The notes beneath the pieces are model-generated. The model saw only the letters and a program-made list of their open reading frames with translations. It did not search any database and had not been told where the DNA came from. Position numbers and translations under genes: made by a program. Positions 1-10,692 of a stretch of 64,000 nucleotides of DNA are shown piece by piece. Source of the stretch: Pigmentiphaga sp. H8 (GTDB lineage Bacteria > Pseudomonadota > Gammaproteobacteria > Burkholderiales > Burkholderiaceae_B); contig NZ_CP033966.1 of assembly GCF_003854895.1 (NCBI RefSeq), forward strand, positions 5,828,001 through 5,892,000, written 5' to 3'. The first letter of the stretch is position 1. Each line of letters opens with the position of its first letter.

Positions 1-488
1 GCTCCACCCCGCACCTGGCCGCGGAAATGTTCAAGCAGCTGGCCAAGGTCAAGATCTTCCAGATTCCCTATTCCGGCAGCGGTCCGGCACTCGCGGCGGT
101 GGTCTCGGGCGAAACCGACATTGCCTTCGTGGATCTCGGCTCGGTGCTGCCCTTTGTACGCAAGGGCCAGCTGATCGCGCTCGGCGTTGGCAGCGAGTCG
201 CGTAAAGCCGGGCTGCCGGACGTGCCCGCGATCGGCGAAGTCATTCCGGGATTCGTGTCGATGACCTGGTTCGGCATGGCGGCTCCGCCCAAGACGCCCG
301 AACACATCGTCAACAAGCTGTCCGCGGTGGTCAACGAGATTCTGAAGGAACCCGACACGATGACGCGGCTGTCGCAGATGAATGCGGACCCGATCGGCGG
401 AACGCCGGCCGACATGGCGAAGTTCATCAAGCAGGAGCGCGAGCGCTGGAGCACCGTCATCCGGAATACCGGCACCAAGCTCGACTGA
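1..488 (+). CDS. Bug/TctC-family periplasmic receptor, 5' truncated by window edge
   Basis: The reading frame is open from the first base of the window, and the first complete codons read STPHLAAEMFK, so the start and signal peptide lie upstream. The visible ~160 residues are the C-terminal half of a Bug (Bordetella uptake gene, tripartite tricarboxylate receptor) protein: the Y-x-G-S-G-P-A-L segment, a G-E-T-D-I-A-F-x-D motif, a P-D-V-P-A-I-x-E segment and a closing W-x-x-V-I-R. Such receptors bind carboxylates or similar small acids in the periplasm. No TctA/TctB partner is adjacent. A hydrolase follows 24 bp downstream on the same strand and probably shares its transcript. The ligand is unknown. 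Confidence 0.9.
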   Translation, partial: STPHLAAEMFKQLAKVKIFQIPYSGSGPALAAVVSGETDIAFVDLGSVLPFVRKGQLIALGVGSESRKAGLPDVPAIGEVIPGFVSMTWFGMAAPPKTPEHIVNKLSAVVNEILKEPDTMTRLSQMNADPIGGTPADMAKFIKQERERWSTVIRNTGTKLD

Positions 489-512
489 ACCCCGTCCACG
501 CGCAGGCCCCGC

Positions 513-1295
513 ATGCCATACAGCATCCGCAACGGCGTCAGCATCCACTACGAAGTCTCCGGCGAGGGCCCGCCCATGGTCCTCATCCACGCCAACCCTT
601 TCGACCGCCGGTTCTGGCTCTACCAGGTGGCGCACTTCTCCACCTGGTTCAAGGTCGTCTCGATCGACATCCGGGGCTATGGGCGGTCGGACAAGCCGGC
701 GGGCGAATTCTCCATCCTCGACATGGCCGAAGACGTGCTGGGCGTGTGCCAGGACCTGGAGATCGATCAGGCCGTGCTGATGGGTGCCAGCGTGGGATCG
801 GGCATCGCGCTGATGCTCGGCCTCGAGCGGCCCGAGTTGTTCCGGGCCATGGTGCTGGTCGGCGGCGGCAGCGGCGGCATGAACTTCGATCGCCGTATCC
901 ACGGCTACGGCGACCTGGGCGTGGCCCGCTACCATCGCGAGCACCTGCACGACCTGGTCGCTCCGCAGTTCGCCAGCTCCAGGCTCGGCGCCTATCTGCT
1001 GGACAGGTTTGCCGAAGTGGGCCCGTCCCTGTCCGGGGCGGCCATCGCGCAGATCTTCCGGGCGCGGGCGGCATTGGACATGAGCGCCCGCCTGCCATCG
1101 CTGGCCGTCCCCACCCTGGTGGTCAATGGCGAATTCGACATCTCGCTCGAAGACGGGCGCAGAACCGCCGGCCTCATACCCAATGCCGTCCACCGCATCC
1201 TGCCCGGAACGGGACACGCATGCTGCATCGAGGACCCGGCGGGGTTCGACGAGATCGTTGTTGCCTTCCTTCGAGCCAGGCACTTGCTGGCATAG
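513..1295 (+). CDS. Alpha/beta-fold hydrolase
   Basis: 260 residues with the layout of a compact alpha/beta hydrolase. The oxyanion strand is followed by H-A-N-P-F (about residue 27), then a nucleophile elbow G-A-S-V-G (Ser near residue 92), an acid in N-G-E-F-D-I (about 207) and the catalytic His in G-T-G-H-A-C (about 235). This is the size and order of 3-oxoadipate enol-lactonase or ring-cleavage hydrolases, but the substrate cannot be read from the sequence. It starts 24 bp after the upstream Bug stop, so it is likely co-transcribed and may act on the compound that receptor binds. No signal peptide, so cytoplasmic. Confidence 0.85.
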   Translation: MPYSIRNGVSIHYEVSGEGPPMVLIHANPFDRRFWLYQVAHFSTWFKVVSIDIRGYGRSDKPAGEFSILDMAEDVLGVCQDLEIDQAVLMGASVGSGIALMLGLERPELFRAMVLVGGGSGGMNFDRRIHGYGDLGVARYHREHLHDLVAPQFASSRLGAYLLDRFAEVGPSLSGAAIAQIFRARAALDMSARLPSLAVPTLVVNGEFDISLEDGRRTAGLIPNAVHRILPGTGHACCIEDPAGFDEIVVAFLRARHLLA

Positions 1296-1330
1296 CGCTG
1301 CCGCGCCGCCAGCCGTGCTCGCGCGGCGAA

Positions 1331-2797
1331 TCAGCCACCTGCCCCGCGCCCGGGCAATGCCGGGGCCGGCCTGAGATCCGCCAGCAGCCCGGCAACCCGG
1401 ATGGCATCGTAGTCCGCCCCTTCCGCCGCGACGACCTGCATGCCCAGGGGCAGGCCTTGGCGCGACAGTCCCAATGGCGCGGCCGTGGCCGGCAGGTAGC
1501 ACATGCCGATCAATCCCGGCCAGAACTCCTGGTCGTAGTAGTCGACGAGCCGTCCGTCCACCTCGAGTTGCCGGGTTTCCGGCGTACCGCTCCGGTAGAT
1601 GGGAAAAGGATCGCGCAGCGTGGCCGGACAGATGAGGATGTCCCATTCCTCGAAGAACCGGGACCATGCCGCCCGCAGCCGATTGCGCCATTCGTCGTGC
1701 AGGGACCATTCGCGATGCGTCATCAGCGCGGCCTTCGCGTGCCGGTAGGCCACCGGATGGCCGCCCGGCCCCGCTTCCACGGCTCGGACATGCTCGGACC
1801 ACTTGTCGGCGGACTTGCCGGTCGCCACCGCGGCGACGCGCAAGGCGCCGTAGACCTCGCGCGCCTTGGCCGTATCGAAGAAGGGCTGGAATAGCGTCAC
1901 CGACTTGCAGGCCGGGGCCAGGTCATCGGCCAGCGCCGCAAGCTGGCTCGTAATCTCTTCGCTCGTCCTGACGGCCGGATCGCCGCACCATACGGCCACG
2001 CGGTAGCCTTTCAGGCTGGCGGCGCGCGGCGCTTCCAGGACGAAGCGGCGCGGCCCGGCCTGGGGGACGGCCAGCGCTCGCAGCAGCACCTCGAGGTCGC
2101 CGGTGTTCGTCGCCATCGGGCCCGCCGTTCCGATATCCGACGGGGACACCTGGCCATTGAACGCATCCCCCAGTCCCGATATCGCACCCCAGGTCGGCTT
2201 GTGGCCGTAGACGCCGCAGAACGACGCCGGGACGCGGATCGATCCCGCGCGATCGTTGCCGAGTTCGAGCGGGGTCAGGCCCGCGGCCAGGGCAGCCGCC
2301 GACCCTCCGGACGAGCCCCCCGGCGAATGGCCGTGCCGCCACGGATTGTGGGTCTCGCCATACACGTCGTTGCTCGATTGCCAGTCGCCGCACATCAGCG
2401 GCACGTTGCTCTTGCCCAGGATGATCGCGCCGGCCCGCTTCAGGTTGCGGATCGTCACGGAATCCTCGACGGCCGGGATGCCCGCGCGGCTGGCCTCGCC
2501 CATGCAGGTAGGCAGCCCTTGCACGAAGAACGACTCTTTCACGGTCATCGGTACGCCGTGCAGCGGACCGCCGGCGTCCCCGCGCGCCAGGTCGACGTCG
2601 GCCTGCCTCGCGCAGGCCAGCGCACGTTCGAAATCGCGCACGGGCACCGCATTGACGGGCCCATCGTGGCGCTCGATCCGGTCGATGAAATATCGCGTCG
2701 CCTCTTCGGCGGAAAGCCGCCGCGCACGTATCAGCGCCGCCAGTTCGGCCGCCGCGAGCGCATGCAACGGAACGTCGGTCGATGGGGAAGGCCGCAT
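1331..2797 (-). CDS. Amidase-signature family hydrolase
   Basis: 488 residues. It shows the amidase signature: Lys87 in T-V-K-E-S, the glycine/serine stretch P-G-G-S-S-G-G-S-A-A-A (Ser162), and the nucleophile Ser186 in N-D-R-A-G-S-I-R-V-P, completing a Ser-cisSer-Lys triad. The usual G-S-D-x-G-G-S is here G-N-D-R-A-G-S, a departure that could alter the oxyanion region but keeps Ser. The frame is open much further upstream, but the real start is the ATG at 2797, only 2 bp after the stop of the upstream Bug gene, so the two form a tight operon. Likely hydrolyses an amide or aryl-amide imported or sensed with that receptor; substrate unknown. Confidence 0.9.
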   Translation of the reverse strand: MRPSPSTDVPLHALAAAELAALIRARRLSAEEATRYFIDRIERHDGPVNAVPVRDFERALACARQADVDLARGDAGGPLHGVPMTVKESFFVQGLPTCMGEASRAGIPAVEDSVTIRNLKRAGAIILGKSNVPLMCGDWQSSNDVYGETHNPWRHGHSPGGSSGGSAAALAAGLTPLELGNDRAGSIRVPASFCGVYGHKPTWGAISGLGDAFNGQVSPSDIGTAGPMATNTGDLEVLLRALAVPQAGPRRFVLEAPRAASLKGYRVAVWCGDPAVRTSEEITSQLAALADDLAPACKSVTLFQPFFDTAKAREVYGALRVAAVATGKSADKWSEHVRAVEAGPGGHPVAYRHAKAALMTHREWSLHDEWRNRLRAAWSRFFEEWDILICPATLRDPFPIYRSGTPETRQLEVDGRLVDYYDQEFWPGLIGMCYLPATAAPLGLSRQGLPLGMQVVAAEGADYDAIRVAGLLADLRPAPALPGRGAGG

Positions 2798-2799
2798 GC

Positions 2800-3780
2800 C
2801 TACTCTCCCTTGGCGATGTGATTGTCCCGGATCAGCTTGGCCCAGCGCCGCGCATCCGCATGCAGCACGGCCTTGAACTCGGCGGGCGGCATGCCGGAAA
2901 CCGTCATGTCGAACTGGCCGATGCGGGCGCGTACTTCCGGCTCCTGCAGGATCCCGGCCAACGTGCGATGGACGGCGTCCACGATCGCTCCGGAAGTCCC
3001 CGCGGGCGCCAGCAGGCCATACCAGCCCTCGCCCTGGACGACTTGCCCATAGCCCTGCTCGACCGCGGTCGGCACGTCCGGAAGCAGCGCCGAACGGGTC
3101 TTGCCGAACAACGCAATGGACCGGATGCGGCCCGCCTGGATCTCGGGATACTGCGGGATCACGGCATCGAACATCATGTCGATCTGGCCCGACACCAGGT
3201 CCGTCAGCGCCTGCGTGGACAGCTTGTAGGGAACGAAGCCGGGCGCAATGCCGGCCTGCTGCGCGAACAGTACCGAGTAGAGATAGGTCAGGCTGAACTG
3301 ATTGCCGGCCGTCGCGTAGTGCAGCGGCCGGCCGCGCGTCTTCGCGAATTCGACCAGTTCGGCAAGATTGTGGATCGGCAGCGATGCGTTGACGGCCAGC
3401 GATATCGCCAGGGTGCTGATCTGGGTAACGGGCTCGAAGCGATCCAGCAATGAAAGATCCTGGCCGTTGATGGCCGGACTGATCGCCAGGGCACCCATCT
3501 GGGTGAACAGGAACGTGTAGCCATCCGGGGCCATCGAGGCCACATGGTTCACCGCGACCAGCCCGCCGCCTCCCGGCTTGTTCAGCACGACGACCGGCTG
3601 GCCCATTTCCTCGGTCATGCGCTTGGCCAGCAGGCGCATGAGGACGTCCATGGAGCCCCCCGGCGCGCTGGACGTCACGATCTGGATCTGTCTTGTCGGG
3701 TAAGGAGTGGCCGCCGCGGCGAGCAAAGGCAGGAGCGACATCCACAACGCGACAAGCTGTCGTCGAAATCTCATGGCCAT
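2800..3780 (-). CDS. Bug/TctC-family periplasmic receptor
   Basis: 326 residues from the ATG at 3780 (a second ATG at 3774 is possible; the longer upstream extension lacks receptor character). A hydrophobic leader ending L-L-A-A-A-A-T-P gives export. The mature part begins Y-P-T-R-Q-I-Q-I-V-T, with S-A-P-G-G-S-M-D in the ligand loop and A-P-D-G-Y-T-F-L. It heads a two-gene operon with the amidase and is divergent from the LysR gene at 3908, which is the obvious regulator. No membrane TTT subunits nearby. Confidence 0.9.
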   Translation of the reverse strand: MAMRFRRQLVALWMSLLPLLAAAATPYPTRQIQIVTSSAPGGSMDVLMRLLAKRMTEEMGQPVVVLNKPGGGGLVAVNHVASMAPDGYTFLFTQMGALAISPAINGQDLSLLDRFEPVTQISTLAISLAVNASLPIHNLAELVEFAKTRGRPLHYATAGNQFSLTYLYSVLFAQQAGIAPGFVPYKLSTQALTDLVSGQIDMMFDAVIPQYPEIQAGRIRSIALFGKTRSALLPDVPTAVEQGYGQVVQGEGWYGLLAPAGTSGAIVDAVHRTLAGILQEPEVRARIGQFDMTVSGMPPAEFKAVLHADARRWAKLIRDNHIAKGE

Positions 3781-3907
3781 GTTCCATCTGAAGGAGAACG
3801 TAGGGTCATGGTAGAGAACTCGGCGATCACCGAATAATGAAAATATATCGCTGCGTGAGTCGGTTCTGGAATTACGATGCGACCATTGCCCGCGTCGAGT
3901 CCCCGCC

Positions 3908-4846
3908 ATGAAAACCCTGGTCCACCTGCGATTCCGCCATTTGCAGGCAGTCGCCAGACTGCATGAAACCCGCAATGTCCATCGGGCGGCCGAGCAGTTG
4001 TTCCTGACTCAGTCGGCGGTCAGCAAGCTGCTGCGCGAAGTGGAAGAACTTATCGGCAGCCCGCTGTTCCTGCGCAGCAGCCAGGGCCTTCGGCCCACCG
4101 AAGCGGGAGACGCGGTCGCGGCGCGGGCTCATGCGCTACTGGCCCAGCTCAACGCCATCGAGACCGAGATCGGTGCCATCGGCCAGGGCGCGATGGGCCG
4201 GGTACGGTTGGGCTTGACCACGTTTTCGCAGCAATTGCTGCTGATCGAGGCCATCACCGAAATCACCGAACGCCACCCCAGGCTGAAGATATCGATGCAG
4301 ACCGGCAGCCACGACATGCTGCTGACCGCGCTGGAACAGGGAAAGGTCGACTGCGTCATCACCCGCCTTGCCGGCGAGGCGGTCCAGGGGAAATATGCCT
4401 GGGACGTCCTTTACGAGGAAACCATCAGCGTCGTCTGCCGCGCGGACCATCCCCTGGCCGGGGCGCGCAGGATAAGCGCGGCGGCATTGGCGCGCGCCGA
4501 CTGGATTCTTCCGCCCGTGGAGGCACCGCTAAGAACCGTCATCGATGCCTACTTCGTGGAGCACGGCCTGCAGCCGCCGCAATCGATTCTCGAGACGCTG
4601 TCCGTCAACATCCTCGTCCTCATGGCGCAGCGCAAGCAGGTGCTCGTGCCCCTGCCGACCTCGGTCGCCCACGAGGTACAGGCGCGGCAGGGCCTGGTCG
4701 TCCTCGGCAACCGGCCGCCGTGGAAGCTGCCGCCGGTCGGGCTGGTCACGAGACACACGGACGAAAACCACCGGGCGCTGCGATTGCTCCGGCAGGCGTT
4801 CCTGGAGACCATCTCGGCCAACGTGGGCGGGCTTGCCGCTCCATGA
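3908..4846 (+). CDS. LysR-family transcriptional regulator
   Basis: 312 residues. N-terminal winged helix-turn-helix over about residues 6-65 (A-A-E-Q-L-F-L-T-Q-S-A-V-S-K), followed by a periplasmic-binding-like effector domain starting near residue 95. Divergent from the Bug-amidase operon with 127 bp between the starts, so the shared intergenic region probably contains its binding site. The effector domain resembles the GbpR/PcaQ branch in general layout, but the effector is not identifiable. Confidence 0.9.
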   Translation: MKTLVHLRFRHLQAVARLHETRNVHRAAEQLFLTQSAVSKLLREVEELIGSPLFLRSSQGLRPTEAGDAVAARAHALLAQLNAIETEIGAIGQGAMGRVRLGLTTFSQQLLLIEAITEITERHPRLKISMQTGSHDMLLTALEQGKVDCVITRLAGEAVQGKYAWDVLYEETISVVCRADHPLAGARRISAAALARADWILPPVEAPLRTVIDAYFVEHGLQPPQSILETLSVNILVLMAQRKQVLVPLPTSVAHEVQARQGLVVLGNRPPWKLPPVGLVTRHTDENHRALRLLRQAFLETISANVGGLAAP

Positions 4847-4881
4847 GCCATGGCCGATCATCCGGCCATGGAGGCTTCAAG

Positions 4882-4912
4882 AAAAAACGGGGCAAAGCTC
4901 GCGCTTGCCCCG
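4882..4912 (-). terminator. Intrinsic terminator of the atp operon
   Basis: On the minus strand an 8-bp stem (CGGGGCAA / TTGCCCCG, plus positions 4888-4895 and 4905-4912) is followed directly by six T (plus strand A at 4882-4887). It lies 42 bp after the atpC stop. Confidence 0.85.
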
Positions 4913-4953
4913 GTTCTGCTTGCTCCCGCGTGGCGGGGCATGCGCATGCCGCG

Positions 4954-5376
4954 CTAGCTGCGGCCACCCCGCAGCTTGCGGATGGCGGCCAACTGCGCCG
5001 CCAGCATCGCCAGCTCGGCCTCGACCACGGCCACTTCGGCCTTGTCCTTGGCATTGCGCAGCGCTTCTTCCGCCGCCTTGCGCGCCTGCTCGGCCTTGGC
5101 CTCGTCCAGGTCGTGGCTGCGGATGGCCGTATCGGCCAGCACCGTCACGGTACCCGGCTGGATCTCGAGCAGACCGCCGGCCACGAAGATGTGCTCTTCC
5201 TCGCCGTTGTCCGCGCGCGAGATCTTCACCGTACCCGGACGGATACGCGAGATCAGCGGCGTATGGCCAGGCAGTATGCCCAGCTCGCCCGACTCGCCAG
5301 GCAACGCAACGAACTTCGCCTCACCGGCAAAGATCGACGCCTCGGCACTGACGACATCCACATGAATAGTTGCCAT
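4954..5376 (-). CDS. atpC: ATP synthase F1 epsilon subunit
   Basis: 140 residues, the usual length. The N-terminal beta-sandwich begins M-A-T-I-H-V-D-V-V-S-A-E and contains G-E-S-G-E-L-G-I-L-P-G-H-T-P-L; the C-terminal helical hairpin is Ala/Lys/Glu-rich (about residues 90-135). The longer open frame upstream of 5376 is repeat sequence; the start at 5376 has an AGGAG ribosome-binding site. Last gene of the atp operon, separated from atpD by an unusually long 142-bp gap that contains a hairpin repeat. Epsilon is part of the central rotor stalk and inhibits ATP hydrolysis. Confidence 0.97.
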   Translation of the reverse strand: MATIHVDVVSAEASIFAGEAKFVALPGESGELGILPGHTPLISRIRPGTVKISRADNGEEEHIFVAGGLLEIQPGTVTVLADTAIRSHDLDEAKAEQARKAAEEALRNAKDKAEVAVVEAELAMLAAQLAAIRKLRGGRS

Positions 5377-5419
5377 ACTCAATTCTCCTGGACTGCGCTT
5401 CGCGCAGCCCCAGCGCCCC

Positions 5420-5518
5420 TCCCCAGACACCCCGACCAGACCCAGGATGCGGTGGATCCGGCTCCGCCGGTCCACCCGCATCGCCCCCTGGGGGGCGCCC
5501 GTCAGGGCGTAGGGGGGG
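5420..5518 (-). repeat. Hairpin-rich dispersed repeat between atpD and atpC
   Basis: Read on the minus strand it begins right after the atpD stop: a CCCCCCTACGCC box, a small GC hairpin (GCCC/GGGC), a CCCCCCAGGGGG hairpin, then a roughly 38-nt imperfect stem built from GATGCGGGTGGACCGGC and its partner GCCGGATCCACCGCATC, ending CTGGGTCT. The same modules occur at 33,878-33,982 and 49,636-49,992. It would form strong RNA structure inside the atp transcript. Confidence 0.8.
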
Positions 5519-6937
5519 TCACAACTTTTTTGCTTTCTCGAACGCTTCGTCGATCGTGCCGACCATGTAGAAGGCCTGCTCGGGCAGCGCATCGCACTCG
5601 CCTTCGACGATCATCTTGAAGCCACGGATGGTTTCCTTCAGCGGCACGTACTTGCCGGGCGAACCCGTGAACACTTCGGCCACGTGGAAGGGCTGCGACA
5701 GGAAGCGCTGGATCTTGCGGGCGCGGCCCACGGCCTGCTTGTCTTCCGGCGACAGTTCGTCCATGCCCAGGATCGCGATGATGTCGCGCAGTTCCTTGTA
5801 GCGCTGCAGCGTCTGCTGCACGCCACGGGCCACGGCGTAGTGCTCTTCGCCCACGACCTGCGGGTCGAGCTGGCGGCTGGTGGAGTCGAGCGGGTCGACG
5901 GCGGGGTAGATACCCAGCGCGGCGATGTCACGCGACAGCACGACGGTCGAGTCCAGGTGCAGGAAGGTCGTGGCGGGCGACGGGTCGGTCAAGTCATCCG
6001 CGGGCACGTACACGGCCTGGATCGACGTGATCGAGCCGGTCTTGGTCGAGGTGATGCGCTCTTGCAGCTTGCCCATTTCCTCGGCCAGCGTCGGCTGGTA
6101 GCCCACGGCGGAGGGCATGCGGCCCAGCAGCGCGGACACTTCGGTACCGGCCAGCGTGTAGCGGTAGATGTTGTCGACGAAGAACAGGATGTCGCGGCCT
6201 TCGTCGCGGAACTTCTCGGCCATCGTCAGGCCCGACAGCGCCACGCGCAGACGGTTGCCCGGGGGCTCGTTCATCTGGCCGAACACCATCGCCACCTTGG
6301 ACTCTTCGATCTTGTCCAGGTTGATGACACCCGCTTCCGCCATTTCATGGTAGAAGTCGTTGCCTTCACGAGTCCGCTCGCCCACACCCGCGAACACCGA
6401 CAGGCCGCTGTGCTGCTTGGCGATGTTGTTGATGAGCTCGAGCATGTTCACGGTCTTGCCCACGCCGGCGCCGCCGAACAGGCCAACCTTGCCGCCCTTG
6501 GCGAACGGGCAGACCAGGTCGATAACCTTGATGCCGGTTTCGAGCAGTTCCACGGAGGGCGACAGCTCGTCGAACTTGGGCGCGTCCTGGTGGATGGCGC
6601 GGCGCTCTTCCGAGGCGATGGGGCCGGCTTCGTCGATGGGACGACCCAGCACGTCCATGATGCGGCCCAGCGTGCCAGTGCCGACGGGCACCGAGATGGG
6701 CGCGCCGCTGGCGGCCACGGCCATGCCGCGGCGCAGGCCGTCGGACGAGCCCATGGCGATGGTACGGACGACGCCGTCACCGAGCTGCTGCTGCACTTCG
6801 AACGTCAGGCCCTTCTCGGCAAAAGCCGAGCTCTCGTCGGCCAGCGTAAGGGCCTCGTAGATCTTGGGCATGCTGTCGCGGGGGAACTGGATGTCCACCA
6901 CGGCACCGATGCACTGAACGATGGTTCCGTTGCTCAT
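5519..6937 (-). CDS. atpD: ATP synthase F1 beta subunit (catalytic)
   Basis: 472 residues. Walker A is G-G-A-G-V-G-K-T-V (about residues 155-163), with the catalytic Glu in G-V-G-E-R-T-R-E-G-N-D and the DELSEED-like segment M-D-E-L-S-P-E-D near residue 395. Six catalytic and non-catalytic sites in F1 are built with AtpA. Ribosome-binding site GAGGAA is 7 bp before the ATG. Gap to atpG is 42 bp. Confidence 0.98.
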   Translation of the reverse strand: MSNGTIVQCIGAVVDIQFPRDSMPKIYEALTLADESSAFAEKGLTFEVQQQLGDGVVRTIAMGSSDGLRRGMAVAASGAPISVPVGTGTLGRIMDVLGRPIDEAGPIASEERRAIHQDAPKFDELSPSVELLETGIKVIDLVCPFAKGGKVGLFGGAGVGKTVNMLELINNIAKQHSGLSVFAGVGERTREGNDFYHEMAEAGVINLDKIEESKVAMVFGQMNEPPGNRLRVALSGLTMAEKFRDEGRDILFFVDNIYRYTLAGTEVSALLGRMPSAVGYQPTLAEEMGKLQERITSTKTGSITSIQAVYVPADDLTDPSPATTFLHLDSTVVLSRDIAALGIYPAVDPLDSTSRQLDPQVVGEEHYAVARGVQQTLQRYKELRDIIAILGMDELSPEDKQAVGRARKIQRFLSQPFHVAEVFTGSPGKYVPLKETIRGFKMIVEGECDALPEQAFYMVGTIDEAFEKAKKL

Positions 6938-6979
6938 ATCGATTCCTCGATTCCTGATTCTTTAAGGCGTCGCGCCGGC

Positions 6980-7858
6980 TTATACAGCCGCCGCACCGCC
7001 CACGATTTCCGAAATTTCCTTGGTGATGGCTGCCTGGCGGGTCTTGTTGTAGACCAGCTGCAGATCGCCGATCACCTTCTTGGCGTTGTCCGATGCAGCC
7101 TTCATGGCCACCATCCGGGCGGACTGCTCGGACGCCATGTTTTCGGCAACGGCTTGGTACACCAGCGCTTCGACGTAGCGCAGCAGGAGTTCATCGACAA
7201 CCGACTTGGCATCGGGTTCGTAGATGTAGTCCCACGAGTAGGCTTTCTTCTCTTCCTCGGTCTGCGCGAAACGCTCGGCCGACAGCGGCAGCAGCTGCTC
7301 GATCACGGGCTCCTGCTTCATCGTGTTGATGAAGCGGTTGTACGCGACGTACACCACGTCGACCTTGCCTTCGGCATACGCGTCCAACTGCACCTTGATC
7401 GCGCCGATCAGGCGTTCCAGGTTGGGCGCGTCGCCCAGCTGCACCGCCTGGGACACGACGTTCGCGTCGAGGCGGGTCAGGAAGCCCAGGCCCTTGTTGC
7501 CAATGGCCGTGGTCTGGACCTTGATGCCCTTCGCCTCCGAGTCCTTCAGGCGATTGAGCACCGCGCGCAGGACGTTGGTGTTCAGCGCGCCGCACAGGCC
7601 CTTGTCGGTCGTGACCACGATCAGGCCGGCGGCCTTGATGTCGTCGCGCTTGGCCAGGTAGGCGTGTTCGTAGTCGGGATTGGCTTGCGCCATGTGCGCG
7701 GCAATGTTGCGCACCTTGTCGGCATACGGGCGGGCCGTGCGCATCCGGTCCTGCGCCTTGCGCATCTTGGACGCGGCGACCATTTCCATCGCCTTGGTGA
7801 TCTTGCGCGTGTTTTGCACGCTCTTGATCTTGGTTCGGATTTCCTTGATTCCGGGCAT
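6980..7858 (-). CDS. atpG: ATP synthase F1 gamma subunit (rotor shaft)
   Basis: 292 residues. The conserved N-terminal helix reads M-P-G-I-K-E-I-R-T-K-I-K-S-V-Q-N-T-x-K-I-T-K-A-M-E-M-V-A-A-S-K, and the C-terminal helix has A-R-M-V-A-M-K-A-A-S-D-N-A. Both helices form the coiled-coil rotor inside the alpha3beta3 ring. AGGGGA ribosome-binding site upstream. Fifty-nine bp separate it from atpA. Confidence 0.98.
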   Translation of the reverse strand: MPGIKEIRTKIKSVQNTRKITKAMEMVAASKMRKAQDRMRTARPYADKVRNIAAHMAQANPDYEHAYLAKRDDIKAAGLIVVTTDKGLCGALNTNVLRAVLNRLKDSEAKGIKVQTTAIGNKGLGFLTRLDANVVSQAVQLGDAPNLERLIGAIKVQLDAYAEGKVDVVYVAYNRFINTMKQEPVIEQLLPLSAERFAQTEEEKKAYSWDYIYEPDAKSVVDELLLRYVEALVYQAVAENMASEQSARMVAMKAASDNAKKVIGDLQLVYNKTRQAAITKEISEIVGGAAAV

Positions 7859-7917
7859 CTATCTTCCCCTGTCAGTGTTCACAGAGAGGCGCCGAGCGGC
7901 GCCCCGTGTACCCTGCT

Positions 7918-9459
<1,542 letters not shown>

Positions 9460-9512
9460 GGTTGACTCCTGGAATCCTTTCTCTCGGTGCCGATGTGTGC
9501 GCAGCGACCGAA

Positions 9513-10052
9513 CTATGCGACGAGCGCGTCGCGCATGCGATCAAGCTGCGCACGCACGGAGGTATCGAGCACCTGATCCCCGACGGCCACTCGCACGCCG
9601 CCAATCAGCGACGCGTCGACCCGGACGGTGGGCTTGATCTTCACGCCGAATTTCTTTTCCAGCCCGGCGACCAGGTCGGCAACCTGGGCATCGTTCAACG
9701 CGAAGGCGCTGGCGATATCGGCATCGGCGCTACCTTCGTGGCGGTTCTTGAGCCACAGGAATTGCGATGCGATCTCGGGCAGCAGCAGCAGACGGCCGTT
9801 TTCGACCAGCAGCGTCACGAAATTGCGCGCGGCGGGCGAAAGCTGCGTCTTCAGCGTGGCCGTGAACAATTCGACTCGCTGTGCGTTGTCGAGCTTGGGA
9901 TCGGCGATGGCGCTGCGCACCTCGGGGTGCGCGGCGGCCTGCGCCATTTCGGCGACAAGCTCGGCCCAGGCGGCAAGGCCTGCGCTATCTGCACGGGCGA
10001 CGCCGAACAGCGCTTCAGCGTATGGCCGGGCGATGGTGGACAGTTCAGCCAT
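9513..10052 (-). CDS. atpH: ATP synthase F1 delta subunit (stator)
   Basis: 179 residues. N-terminal helical domain begins M-A-E-L-S-T-I-A-R-P-Y-A-E-A-L-F, characteristic of delta/OSCP, and the C-terminal segment contains I-G-G-V-R-V-A-V-G-D-Q-V-L-D-x-S. It links the top of F1 to the b-subunit stalk. Fifty-three bp upstream of atpA in the operon. Confidence 0.97.
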   Translation of the reverse strand: MAELSTIARPYAEALFGVARADSAGLAAWAELVAEMAQAAAHPEVRSAIADPKLDNAQRVELFTATLKTQLSPAARNFVTLLVENGRLLLLPEIASQFLWLKNRHEGSADADIASAFALNDAQVADLVAGLEKKFGVKIKPTVRVDASLIGGVRVAVGDQVLDTSVRAQLDRMRDALVA

Positions 10053-10141
10053 GGTGGCTCTCGATGCCTGATACGGTTAGCGAGGTGATTCGCAAACGCG
10101 TGGGCAGCACGCGTTGTTCGTGCCACCCCCGCGGGTTCTCA

Positions 10142-10612
10142 TTACAACTGCGCCTTCAGCTGGCCGAGCAGTTCGGCATGCACCTGGGCGTTGACTTCGC
10201 GCTTGAGGATTTCCTCGGCGCCTTTCACGGCCAGTTGCGCCACGGCGTCGCGCAAGCCTTCACGGGCGCGCTGGGCTTCCTGCTGCGCTTCCTGGCGGGC
10301 TTGCTCGAGAATGCGGGCGCGTTCGGCCTCGGCGTCCTTGCGGGCCTGCTCGATCAACGTGGCGGCCTGCTTTTCGGCCTGCGCCAGGCGAGCCTGGTTG
10401 TCAGACTTGGCGGCGGCTTCGATCTGACCGATGCGGGCCTCGGCCTGCACGAGTTCGGCCTTGCCTTTCTCGGCCGAGGCGAGGCCTTCGGCAATCTTCA
10501 GACGGCGCTCTTCGATGGACTTCATCAGAGGCGGCCACACGAACTTCATCGTGAACCACGCCAGAATGAAGAACACGAGCATCTGGAAGACGAGTGTCGC
10601 GTTCAGATTCAC
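10142..10612 (-). CDS. atpF: ATP synthase Fo b subunit
   Basis: 156 residues. One N-terminal membrane helix (M-N-L-N-A-T-L-V-F-Q-M-L-V-F-F-I-L-A-W-F), then a long charged, Ala/Glu-rich right-handed coiled coil typical of the peripheral stalk. The start codon is GTG (10,610-10,612), supported by an AAGGAAA ribosome-binding site 6 bp upstream; there is no better ATG. Confidence 0.96.
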   Translation of the reverse strand: MNLNATLVFQMLVFFILAWFTMKFVWPPLMKSIEERRLKIAEGLASAEKGKAELVQAEARIGQIEAAAKSDNQARLAQAEKQAATLIEQARKDAEAERARILEQARQEAQQEAQRAREGLRDAVAQLAVKGAEEILKREVNAQVHAELLGQLKAQL

Positions 10613-10692
10613 GGTGTTTCCTTATTCGGAAAAGAACATCATCCGTGACGGGATCAACAGCCGCGTCACGGAGCGGTCATGTCGAATAGGTC

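Noticed and set aside
1331..3787. 818-residue reading of the amidase with an N-terminal extension
   Set aside because: The extension overlaps the complete Bug gene in another frame; the amidase start at 2797 fits family length and operon spacing.
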